Shown: piece by piece, positions 52,892 through 60,125 of the stretch | Layout: every line of letters starts with the position of its first letter | Position numbering within the stretch: the first letter of the stretch is position 1 | Origin: DAOPXV01 sp964551445 | GTDB taxonomy: Bacteria; Muiribacteriota; UBA9980 | Reading direction: 5' to 3' | Length of the DNA: 64,000 nt | NCBI GenBank assembly: GCA_964551445.1 | Contig: CAZKCG010000010.1 | Location: forward strand, 54,431-118,430 | Notes under the pieces: model-generated | Databases searched by the model: none | What the model saw: only the letters and a program-made list of their open reading frames with translations | Told to the model about the DNA's origin: nothing | Program-made: the position numbers and the translations under genes

Positions 52892-53503
52892 ATGATAAAA
52901 ATAGGAGTCTCCGGGATCGCCGGATCGGGTAAATCTTTGTTCTGCGGTTTTTTTAAAAACGATAACGGTTTCGTCCTGGACTTAGACGGCGTGGCTCACG
53001 GCATGTATTCGGACCGCGAAAGCCCGGTCTACTGCGAAATAATCGCGGCATTCAGCGCTTTCGTGCCGGACCTTCTCACCGAGGACGGTTCCATCGACCG
53101 GAAAGCGCTTGGCAGGCATGTTTTTTCAGATGCCGCCGCCTTGAAAAAACTCAACGGCATATTTTATATCAGGTTTATCGAATATGTCAGAGGCCTCGTT
53201 TTGGAGTGCTCGGAAAAGGGATATGACTACTTCGTGCTTGACGCGGCGGTGCTTTTCGACAGCGGTCTTGACCGGCTTATGGACCGGACCGTATGGATCT
53301 TTTCACCGCGCGAGATCACTATCGCGAGGCTCGTCGAAAAACGCGGCTGGACCAGAGATTACGCGGAAGGCGTCGTGTCGAGACAGCTTGCGAGGTTCGC
53401 CGGAAGCGCTGAAAGATCCGGTTTCGTTATTGATAACGGCGGGAACGCCGGAAAATTACATTTGAATTACCAGAATTTCTTGAAGGAGATAACCAATCAA
53501 TGA
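52892..53503 (+). CDS. coaE: Dephospho-CoA kinase
   Basis: This 203-residue kinase performs the last step of CoA biosynthesis, phosphorylating dephospho-CoA at the ribose 3'-hydroxyl. The P-loop is IGVSGIAGSGKSLF, followed by VLDLDGVAHGMY, and FVLDAAVLFDSGLDRLMDRT, which are characteristic of CoaE. SRQLARFAGSAERSGFVIDN lies near the end. An AAGG ribosome site sits close before the ATG. It lies 6 bp after the HAMP gene, and its stop overlaps the next start by ATGA. Confidence 0.92.
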   Translation: MIKIGVSGIAGSGKSLFCGFFKNDNGFVLDLDGVAHGMYSDRESPVYCEIIAAFSAFVPDLLTEDGSIDRKALGRHVFSDAAALKKLNGIFYIRFIEYVRGLVLECSEKGYDYFVLDAAVLFDSGLDRLMDRTVWIFSPREITIARLVEKRGWTRDYAEGVVSRQLARFAGSAERSGFVIDNGGNAGKLHLNYQNFLKEITNQ

Positions 53504-54171
53504 AAAAAAATCTTGCAGTGTTTATGCTTGTGTTAGCGGTTGCCGCCGCTCTTCTATCTTCGTTTGAAAACGCCTTTGCCGCGCCCGACGCGATGAGCGC
53601 CGTCAAGTCCATCAAATCGTTTTACTTTAAAGACAATTCCGATTTCGTGGTCGGCTTCAAGGTAAATTCAAAGATGCGCGACATAGCTTTCGAAGGAAAT
53701 TTCATGTTCCGCCCGCCGATGAATTTCATTATAGACGCGGTCAGTTCCGCCCTTCAGGTCAAGATCGTTTTCAAGGAAGCCGACGGTTTCATTTATCTGC
53801 CCGCCGCGAATATGATAACTAACCTCGACAAGATGACGCAGCTTAAAACTAAGTCGATCCAGGTCCCTAAAAATGTCGCCCAGCTCGATTCGAAACTCGA
53901 CCAGCTGGCATCCGAATTCGAACTTACGGCTTCCGACGAGTCCGCCGATATCATAAAGATCAGCGGAAGATCGAAAAAAGCGAAAGGATCGTTCAACGCC
54001 CTGGCCGATAAAAAAACTTTCGAGCTTAAGTCAATAGTCACTTTCACGGCCAAAGGCGTGGAAGAACTGACCATCGAATTTAAAAACTATAAAAAGGAAA
54101 AGGTTTCCGAAGCGCTTTTTGAAAGGCCTAAAGGCGCCATCGAAACAAATCTTCCGGTACCGGTTTTTTGA
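53500..54171 (+). CDS. LolA-like outer-membrane lipoprotein carrier
   Basis: This 223-residue periplasmic protein has a signal peptide (to about residue 27, ENAFAA) and a beta-rich body of LolA/LolB-type fold: MRDIAFEGNFMFRPPMNFII, LQVKIVFKEADGFIYLPAAN, and FELKSIVTFTAKGVEELTIE-F. It may carry lipoproteins or other lipids across the periplasm. Similarity is structural in pattern rather than motif-based, so a different lipid-binding role is possible. AAGGAGAT precedes the ATG, which overlaps the coaE stop. A terminator follows. Confidence 0.72.
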   Translation: MKKNLAVFMLVLAVAAALLSSFENAFAAPDAMSAVKSIKSFYFKDNSDFVVGFKVNSKMRDIAFEGNFMFRPPMNFIIDAVSSALQVKIVFKEADGFIYLPAANMITNLDKMTQLKTKSIQVPKNVAQLDSKLDQLASEFELTASDESADIIKISGRSKKAKGSFNALADKKTFELKSIVTFTAKGVEELTIEFKNYKKEKVSEALFERPKGAIETNLPVPVF

Positions 54172-54317
54172 TGTTCCGACCGCCCGTGTCAGGTGGGATC
54201 CGCAGCGAAAGCCGCGCATGAATCAGTCCGGCGAGCGCCATTAGCGGGCACGCAGTCAATAGCGCCAACGGCCGGCGGTAAAAACTATATAGCCGCAGAA
54301 TTTTAAGTCCATAAAAT

Positions 54318-54356
54318 AAAAAAGCCCCGTCTTATCAGGCGGAGCTTTTTATTTTA
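54318..54356. terminator. Rho-independent terminator, probably bidirectional
   Basis: AAAAAGC-CCCG pairs with CGG-A-GCTTTTT with one mismatch and is flanked by A and T runs. It lies between the LolA-like and TPR genes, which converge. Confidence 0.75.
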
Positions 54357-54400
54357 TTTACGCCAAGTTGTTTATCGATGTTCTTTCGTTTTCGCGGGGG

Positions 54401-55363
54401 CTATTCTTTGATCCTGACCTCGGCCGTTTTGGCCGCGCCTTCGTCGGTGACCCTGCCGGACGGTTTATCATCGGCTTTTTTCGTCGTTATCTCAGCCGTG
54501 CCGTCCTTCGGTTCATCGAATTTTACGAGAGGTACCTTTGGCGCTTTTGAAATGTTCTCGATGCTTTTTTTCGCCATCGCTACGACCGCCTCGTCAACCT
54601 GCATTTTGGCTATCTCGTCGTATAATTTAACCGCTTCGGCGCCCTGCGCGTCATATTCATAGGCCGCGGCCTTGCCTAAGAGCGCCTTGGCCTTCTGTGA
54701 CGGCGTGATATCTTTTACCTTTAAAAGCATGTCGAATTTTTCAATGGCTTTTTTCGAGTTATAATTTTTCAGGTACTCGTTGGCAGAAAAGAAGAGTCCC
54801 GGAACTATCTCGCGGTTGTCGGCGAATCTGGCCTCGAGCGTATCGAGGGTCTTGCGCATATCGTCAAGTTTTTTCTGTTCTCTGTATATTTCGGCGAGCC
54901 TGTATAATCCGGTTATATTTTCCGCGTAAAGAGGATAGTCCTCGGAAAGGCGGTTAAGGGCGTCGATCTCGGATTTCATATCTTTGCTTTCACGGTGGAT
55001 GAAAGCTATTTCGACGAAGGCCTTTGGCGCCAGATAATGCTTCGGGAATTTTTCGATTATTTCCTGAAATGATTTTATGGAATTTGCGCTATCTTTGTCT
55101 TTGCGGTATTTCTGGCCGAGACAATACGACGCCAGGGGTGATTTCTGGTCGGCGGACCCGGCGGCCGACAAGTTTTTCAGTTTTTCGGCGTCCATGGCCG
55201 TTATTTCCTGGTCGGAAAAAGTTTTAGGGACCGAAATTTCTGGAGTGGCATCGCTTTTATCGTCGGCCTCGGCTGCCGCGCATGATCTTTCACGAGCCGA
55301 TGGCGTAAGGGCTGAAACCGCCAGACAAAGGCTTAAAACGGATATTTTGATCAAACTTTTCAT
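54401..55363 (-). CDS. Periplasmic TPR protein (YbgF/BamD-like)
   Basis: This 320-residue exported protein has a signal peptide (about 1-28) and a series of helical repeat pairs. Examples are KDSANSIKSFQEIIEKFPKH, SEIDALNRLSEDYPLYAENI, LYRLAEIYREQKKLDDMRKT and KAIEKFDMLLKVKDITPSQK. The pattern matches tol-pal YbgF-type or BamD-type TPR repeats. The C-terminus is charged and Lys-rich. It is probably a periplasmic scaffold. GGGGTG is seven bases before the ATG; an in-frame TTG two codons earlier is rejected. It precedes maf on the opposite side with 48 bp between. Confidence 0.8.
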   Translation of the reverse strand: MKSLIKISVLSLCLAVSALTPSARERSCAAAEADDKSDATPEISVPKTFSDQEITAMDAEKLKNLSAAGSADQKSPLASYCLGQKYRKDKDSANSIKSFQEIIEKFPKHYLAPKAFVEIAFIHRESKDMKSEIDALNRLSEDYPLYAENITGLYRLAEIYREQKKLDDMRKTLDTLEARFADNREIVPGLFFSANEYLKNYNSKKAIEKFDMLLKVKDITPSQKAKALLGKAAAYEYDAQGAEAVKLYDEIAKMQVDEAVVAMAKKSIENISKAPKVPLVKFDEPKDGTAEITTKKADDKPSGRVTDEGAAKTAEVRIKE

Positions 55364-55411
55364 TTTCAAACACCCCGTATTTTTATCTTTCGCTTAATAT
55401 ATCATTATTTT

Positions 55412-56044
55412 TCATATAAGGCAATAGCCATGTTCAGCGAATAATTTAGACAGCCGCATTATCGGAAGCCCGACCACGTTAAAATAACAGCCGTCTATTC
55501 TTTCCACGAACAGCGACGCGAACCCCTGGATCCCGTAAGCTCCGGCTTTGTCCATGGGTTCTTTGGTCTTTATGTAGCGGTCTATTTCGTAAGAGGAAAG
55601 TTTTTTGAAGAAGACGCGCGTGCATTCATGTCCGCTGTGCGAACTTTTTTTCCCGCCGGAAATTTTCAAAACTGAAACGCCGGTCACCACTTCATTGTCG
55701 GCCCCGGAAAGTTTCGCCAACATTTTTTTCGCGTCCGCCTCGTCCTCCGGCTGGCCCATGACATGGCCGTCCATAACGACGATAGTATCGGCGCCGATTA
55801 TTAAAATGTCGCGCCCGGCGTCGCCCTCTAACTTAGAAGCCACTGCCGCGACCTTGGCGGCGGCGAGTTTTGACGCGAATTCGCTCGGGCTCTTTCCTTC
55901 ATGGGATATTAGTTTTTCATCGAAATCGGATGTTATCACTTCGAATTTAACGCTTAAATTTTTTAATAATTCCTGTCTTCGCGGCGATTTTGACGCGAGT
56001 ATGACGCGCGCGCCGCTTTCGTTGACGAATTTGAGTTCTTTCAT
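55412..56044 (-). CDS. maf: Maf-like nucleotide pyrophosphatase
   Basis: This 210-residue enzyme hydrolyses non-canonical or pyrimidine nucleoside triphosphates. The N-terminal VILASKSPRRQELLKNL is the Maf signature. DILIIGADTIVVMDG, MGQPEDEADAKKMLAKLSG and DKAGAYGIQGFASLFVERID-G complete the family set. Its start overlaps the stop of the polysaccharide deacetylase gene by ATGA, so translation is coupled. A role in septation is possible but not supported by the sequence alone. Confidence 0.93.
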   Translation of the reverse strand: MKELKFVNESGARVILASKSPRRQELLKNLSVKFEVITSDFDEKLISHEGKSPSEFASKLAAAKVAAVASKLEGDAGRDILIIGADTIVVMDGHVMGQPEDEADAKKMLAKLSGADNEVVTGVSVLKISGGKKSSHSGHECTRVFFKKLSSYEIDRYIKTKEPMDKAGAYGIQGFASLFVERIDGCYFNVVGLPIMRLSKLFAEHGYCLI

Positions 56045-57492
56045 TTTGTCGATCCTATCTGTTTATGTTTATCCGGTTGGGAACTGGCGTTTTTATCGTC
56101 AGCCTTAAGGGCAACGCTGACCTCGGATGTCGCTTTCCCGCCGGAAATATTGACCTCCGAAGAATTTTTAGCGGCGAGGTTCACTTCCGCCGTAGATTTT
56201 TGTTCCTGTTCGTCTATGCCGTAAATCTCGTCGAGCAGAACGAATTTATAGCCGGCTTTTTTTAATATCGGTATGAGTTCCTCGATGACCTGAAGCGTGG
56301 TGGCGTGTATGTCGTGAAAGAGCATCACGTCGCCGCCCCTGACGTGCTTTAAAACCTTATCGAGGGTATAATCGGCCGAATGACCCTGATAGTCCTTGGA
56401 GTCAACCGACCACATAACTATATAAAATTCTTCATCTTCGGCTTTGGTTATGTAATATTTCGGCAGGGAGCCGTAAGGCGGCCTGTGATATTTAATGTTT
56501 TTAATTCCCGTCGTTTTCTTTATGATATCGTTTGTTTTCAAAACTTCCTTGTCGACCTTTTCGTGACTGATCTTTTTGTAGAAAGGGTGCGAGTAGCTGT
56601 GATTTCCGATCAGATGCCCTTCTTTATGGATCTGAACGGCGATCTTCGGATATTCCGCTATCCTCGAACCGAGCACGAAAAACGTTGCTTTTACGTCGTT
56701 GTCTTTAAGTATTTTCAATAGTTTCGGAGTGTATGACGGATGAGGGCCGTCGTCGAATGTCAGCGCGACCATCTTGCCGTGCCGCTTGCCCTTTCTGAGT
56801 ATTCTATTGCCTTTATCGAAGGCGTATGTCTCGGGAAGATCGTCGACGAAGTATTCTTTTATCGTATCTCCGGTTTCGCCGGCATTTGCCGTTTCGGAGG
56901 AGGCCGTTTCCTGTTCCATAGCTTTTTCTTCTATGGCGTCTTCGGCTTTGACCTTGCTTTTAAGCGTTTCGAGAAGCTCGTTTTTCTTAGTGTCGCCTAC
57001 TTTTGCGGTACTTCTGTTTTTTTCGGATATATCGAAATATTGTCCTTCTTTTAAATTCATGGTGTATTCAGGAAAGAGAAAAAATCCGTAATTTCTTCTG
57101 AAAAATTGGATCCTTTTAACGCCGGTTTTTGCGTTGTCTTCGGGAGCCTTGAATTCGTTGTTTTTATGGGGCGAGGCGCTGCGTTCATCCGAGACCGGGA
57201 TTGGTTTCAATGGGAAGTTCCCTTGTTTTCCAGCGGTTTCCAGGTGCGACTTGACTTTTTTTATCATGCCGCGGACCTCTTCGTTGGAATTGAGTTTGTT
57301 CGCCTTGAAGTAGCACAAAAGCGCGTTCCCGTATTCACCGCGGTCATAATGCATCTGGCCGTTCTGCATCCAGCTCTCGTATTCCTTTTCAAATCGCGCC
57401 TTTAGAGGGCCCGCGTCTGCCGAGCTTAAAAAGAAAGAAGTTACAATGGCGACAAGGAACAAATAAAGCAGAACGGATCTCAAAGATTTCAT
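56041..57492 (-). CDS. Polysaccharide deacetylase with TPR-like N-terminus
   Basis: This 483-residue protein has an N-terminal signal or anchor (about 8-25), a short TPR-like unit (GEYGNALLCYFKANKLNSN) and a NodB deacetylase domain (about 240-430). The motifs are MVALTFDDGPHPSYTPKLL, HLIGNHSYSHPF (metal-binding His), YHRPPYGSLPK and DVMLFHDIHATTLQVIEEL. The family removes acetyl groups from peptidoglycan or exopolysaccharide. I chose the ATG at 57492 with GGGAG upstream over an in-frame TTG. The C-terminal tail (to 483) is Ser/Lys-rich and may be unstructured. Confidence 0.92.
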   Translation of the reverse strand: MKSLRSVLLYLFLVAIVTSFFLSSADAGPLKARFEKEYESWMQNGQMHYDRGEYGNALLCYFKANKLNSNEEVRGMIKKVKSHLETAGKQGNFPLKPIPVSDERSASPHKNNEFKAPEDNAKTGVKRIQFFRRNYGFFLFPEYTMNLKEGQYFDISEKNRSTAKVGDTKKNELLETLKSKVKAEDAIEEKAMEQETASSETANAGETGDTIKEYFVDDLPETYAFDKGNRILRKGKRHGKMVALTFDDGPHPSYTPKLLKILKDNDVKATFFVLGSRIAEYPKIAVQIHKEGHLIGNHSYSHPFYKKISHEKVDKEVLKTNDIIKKTTGIKNIKYHRPPYGSLPKYYITKAEDEEFYIVMWSVDSKDYQGHSADYTLDKVLKHVRGGDVMLFHDIHATTLQVIEELIPILKKAGYKFVLLDEIYGIDEQEQKSTAEVNLAAKNSSEVNISGGKATSEVSVALKADDKNASSQPDKHKQIGSTK

Positions 57493-57627
57493 ATAGAATT
57501 TCGCTCCCAAAACTTTAAAGCCAGCATGCGCAAAAAAGATCCGCGCTTGCCGGAAGTGTTTAAATTAAATTAGTTAATATATAAATCGTCAAAATAATCG
57601 CTTAATTTAAACTTTTTGCGTCCGATT

Positions 57628-58026
57628 TTATCCGGCGACGACTTTTACATAAAATTCGCGCGTTCTCGGGCCGTCGAATTCGCAAAAATATATTCCCTGC
57701 CAGGTCCCTAATAACATTTCGCCCTCGTCAACGATCACCGTCAATGACGGCGAAAAAAATGAGGATTTGATGTGGGCTGCCGAATTTCCCTCGCCGTGAG
57801 AGTAGTTAGCGTTAAACGGTATAGCGGTGTTAATGTAACCGGTTATATCGTTCATTACGTCGGGGTCGGCGTTCTCATTTATGGTCACGGCGGCCGTCGT
57901 GTGCGGAACGAAAATCGTCAATATGCCGTTTTTAATGGCGCTTTCAGAAAGGGCGCGCTCGATATGGCCTGTGATATTTATAAATTCAACCCTGCGGGTT
58001 GTCCTGATCGAAAATGTTTTTAACAT
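57628..58026 (-). CDS. YjbQ/UPF0047 family protein
   Basis: This 132-residue protein belongs to the YjbQ family. FVPHTTAAVTINENADPDV, NYSHGEGNSAAHIKSSFF and LGTWQGIYFCEFDGPRTREF contain the conserved His and Asp/Asn residues that bind a metal. Some members have thiamine phosphate synthase activity in vitro, but the true role is unsettled. GAGG lies nine bases before the ATG. It is followed by a long AT-rich gap before the deacetylase gene start. Confidence 0.9.
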   Translation of the reverse strand: MLKTFSIRTTRRVEFINITGHIERALSESAIKNGILTIFVPHTTAAVTINENADPDVMNDITGYINTAIPFNANYSHGEGNSAAHIKSSFFSPSLTVIVDEGEMLLGTWQGIYFCEFDGPRTREFYVKVVAG

Positions 58027-58049
58027 AATATTGCCTCAGTGATTTTGAG

Positions 58050-58160
58050 TTTAGAGTGGAGAATTGAGAACGGAGAGTTTTGGTGGCGCCGCGCTGCGGC
58101 GTTTTTTTAGAGCCGGCAAAGCCGGCATTCATTAACTCTCCACTTTCCGTTCTCAACTTT
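58050..58160. repeat. Intergenic inverted-repeat element with embedded hairpins
   Basis: The arms share TTGAGAACGGA in inverted orientation (about 58064-58080 and 58134-58160). Inside are CGCCGC-GCT-GCGGCG followed by seven T, which reads as a terminator only on the plus strand, and GCCGGCAAAGCCGGC. Both neighbours lie on the minus strand, so that terminator opposes them. The build resembles the element at 27482-27690. Confidence 0.6.
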
Positions 58161-58170
58161 TAACTAATTA

Positions 58171-59511
58171 TTAGAATCTGTCCCACAATTTCTTCGAAAG
58201 TTTCATGGCTTCAGCGGCGATCTTTTCTTCGTCGATATCAAGCTTGAGCTTTTTGTTCTGCATGAGGACCTTTCCTGAAGCTATCGTCGTATCTACGGCC
58301 GAATTGGCTATGCCGAAGCACAGGTGGCCGAGGAAATTCGTTTCATCGAAAGGAGTCCACGGGAAATAGTCGACGAGTATCACGTCGGCCGCGTATCCTT
58401 CTTTCAATATGCCTACGCCTGAATCGCCGAAATGGCGGTTCGCGATCTTCGCGTTATTTATAGCGAGAGTCGACATAACTTCCATGAAGCCGGAATTCGG
58501 GTTTTTATCGGCCAGGTGGCGGACCCACATAGCGGCGCGCAGTTCTTCCATCATGTTAACCGTCATAGCGTCGGTTCCAAGGCCTACCGTGATGCCTTTT
58601 TTAGCCATAGCGGGAAGGTTGGCGACGCCGACCGCGTTATTCATATTCGACTGAGGATTATGAACGACGGCTGTGTCGGTCGATGCGAGAAGGTCCATTT
58701 CTTTAGGCGTGATATGAACGCAGTGCGCGCATATCGTTTTAGGGCCTAATATGCCGAAAGAATCGAGTCTCTGAACGACCCTTTTCTTGAAGTTTTTAAC
58801 GTTGTAATCCTGGTCGGATTGAGCTTCAGCGGTGTGGACATGGAAACCGGTCTTTAAGCCTGAAGCGGCTTCGGCTGCTTTTTCCATCGTTTTATCTTTT
58901 ATCGTGAACGACGCGTGGAGCCCGAAAAGCGCCTTTATCTGAGGGTCTTTTTCCTTGTTGCATTTTTTTATGAAGTTCGCGTTCTCGGCGATGCCTTCGT
59001 CCGATATTTTCTGGCCGTCGCGGTCTGAGAGTTCGTAGCAAAGGGATGCGCGAAGTCCGACCTGTTTAACGGCTTTGGCTATCGTTTCAAGAGAGCCTGT
59101 AACCGCGAACGGGCTTGCGTGGTGGTCGATCAATGTCGTCGTGCCTTTTTTTACCGCGGTTATGAGAGGAAGAAGCGCGCTGTAATATGTGTCTTCGAGC
59201 GTGAGTTTCTTGTCGAGCCTCCACCATAAATTTTTCAATACCTGATTGAAATCTTTCGACGGAGCGGCTTTTCCGAGTCCGCAGACCTGCGTCGAATAAA
59301 AATGCATGTGGGCGTTTATGAAACCCGGCATTATGACCTTTCCGTGAGCGTCGATGACCTGGTCGTATTTTCCCTTGAATGTTTTATCGGGAGCTATTTT
59401 TTTTATTTTAGTTCCTTCGATGAGAAGCGAGTGGCCTGTGAGGACCTTGTTTTTCTCGCCCATCGTTACTATCGTTCCGTTTTTTATCAATATCGTCGTT
59501 ACTTTTGACAT
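58171..59511 (-). CDS. ssnA: SsnA-like amidohydrolase
   Basis: This 446-residue metal-dependent hydrolase has the amidohydrolase barrel: MPGFINAHMHFYST (metal His pair), GFHVHTAEAQSDQDYN, TICAHCVHITPKEM (His), GLGTDAMTVNMMEELRAAMW (Asp). It matches the SsnA branch of deaminases. In Escherichia coli ssnA is beside ygfK, a homologue of the flavoprotein encoded two genes upstream here, and both are tied to selenium-linked purine use, although their reactions are not settled. GGAGGA precedes the ATG. A RiPP-type precursor gene lies between it and the flavoprotein. Confidence 0.88.
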   Translation of the reverse strand: MSKVTTILIKNGTIVTMGEKNKVLTGHSLLIEGTKIKKIAPDKTFKGKYDQVIDAHGKVIMPGFINAHMHFYSTQVCGLGKAAPSKDFNQVLKNLWWRLDKKLTLEDTYYSALLPLITAVKKGTTTLIDHHASPFAVTGSLETIAKAVKQVGLRASLCYELSDRDGQKISDEGIAENANFIKKCNKEKDPQIKALFGLHASFTIKDKTMEKAAEAASGLKTGFHVHTAEAQSDQDYNVKNFKKRVVQRLDSFGILGPKTICAHCVHITPKEMDLLASTDTAVVHNPQSNMNNAVGVANLPAMAKKGITVGLGTDAMTVNMMEELRAAMWVRHLADKNPNSGFMEVMSTLAINNAKIANRHFGDSGVGILKEGYAADVILVDYFPWTPFDETNFLGHLCFGIANSAVDTTIASGKVLMQNKKLKLDIDEEKIAAEAMKLSKKLWDRF

Positions 59512-59584
59512 TTAATTATATTCCTCCGTATTTGATATTTTTGCCGTATTTACGATTTTTTTAAATTTGATATGCCGGATCGGA

Positions 59585-59977
59585 TCAGCAGCCGGTTGTT
59601 GTCATCCTGTCTCCGCATTTGCCTTTTGTTTGCATTTCCATGACGACGCTTGCAAATGCGCATTGAAAGCCTAAGCCTGCAATACTCATTTTGATCACCG
59701 TTACCTTTCGATCCGACATGCCTCCGGCGACGTCAGCCAGATCGCGGTCCACCAATTCCGTGTTTGAATTGAATTGGTCCATGAGTTCGGCGCGGGCTGC
59801 CATCAGCTCATCTTTTGAAAAGGCGAATCCTGAAGACCGGCCGAGTTCTATAAGTTTGTCGGCCAGACTTATTTCGGTTTCTTTCTGGTGCGATTGCATA
59901 AATGATGCGTATTTATTTTTCAAATTGGGGTCTTTTTGTATTTTGCCGAACATGTTTTTTACGTTGTCTATGCTCAC
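59585..59977 (-). CDS. Nif11-type RiPP precursor peptide
   Basis: This 130-residue protein has a Nif11/NHLP-like leader (about 1-86): MSIDNVKNMFGKIQKDPNLK, SLADKLIELGRSSGFAFSKD-E and a GG cleavage site in LADVAGGM at residues 85-86. The core (about 87-130) contains cysteines at 106, 121 and 130, the last residue, with KGKCGDRMTTTGC at the end. The start is GTG with AAGGAG eight bases upstream. Such peptides are cleaved by PCAT peptidase-transporters and modified by enzymes such as lanthionine synthetases or radical SAM proteins. None of these is adjacent, so it is an orphan precursor here. Confidence 0.82.
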   Translation of the reverse strand: MSIDNVKNMFGKIQKDPNLKNKYASFMQSHQKETEISLADKLIELGRSSGFAFSKDELMAARAELMDQFNSNTELVDRDLADVAGGMSDRKVTVIKMSIAGLGFQCAFASVVMEMQTKGKCGDRMTTTGC

Positions 59978-60068
59978 TGTGGAGTCTCCTTAACGCTGAT
60001 CCGGAATTATTTATGTTATAACGTTAGATCGGCTATGTATATCACGCAGCGTTATTTTTAAAGGAAGT

Positions 60069-60103
60069 GAGGCAAAAGAAAATATTGATTTTCTATTTGC
60101 CTC
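60069..60103. terminator. Perfect hairpin after the flavoprotein gene, possible terminator
   Basis: GAGGCAAA pairs with TTTGCCTC, and an AGAAAAT/ATTTTCT inner helix nearly doubles the stem. No strong T run follows on the minus strand, so termination is uncertain. Confidence 0.5.
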
Positions 60104-60125
60104 TTTACCGCTCGTTTATATCGAA

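Noticed and set aside
45133..59977. Linking the B12 radical SAM protein to the Nif11 precursor as its maturase
   Set aside because: They are 13 kb apart with many unrelated genes between, and the radical SAM protein lacks a recognisable precursor-binding domain.
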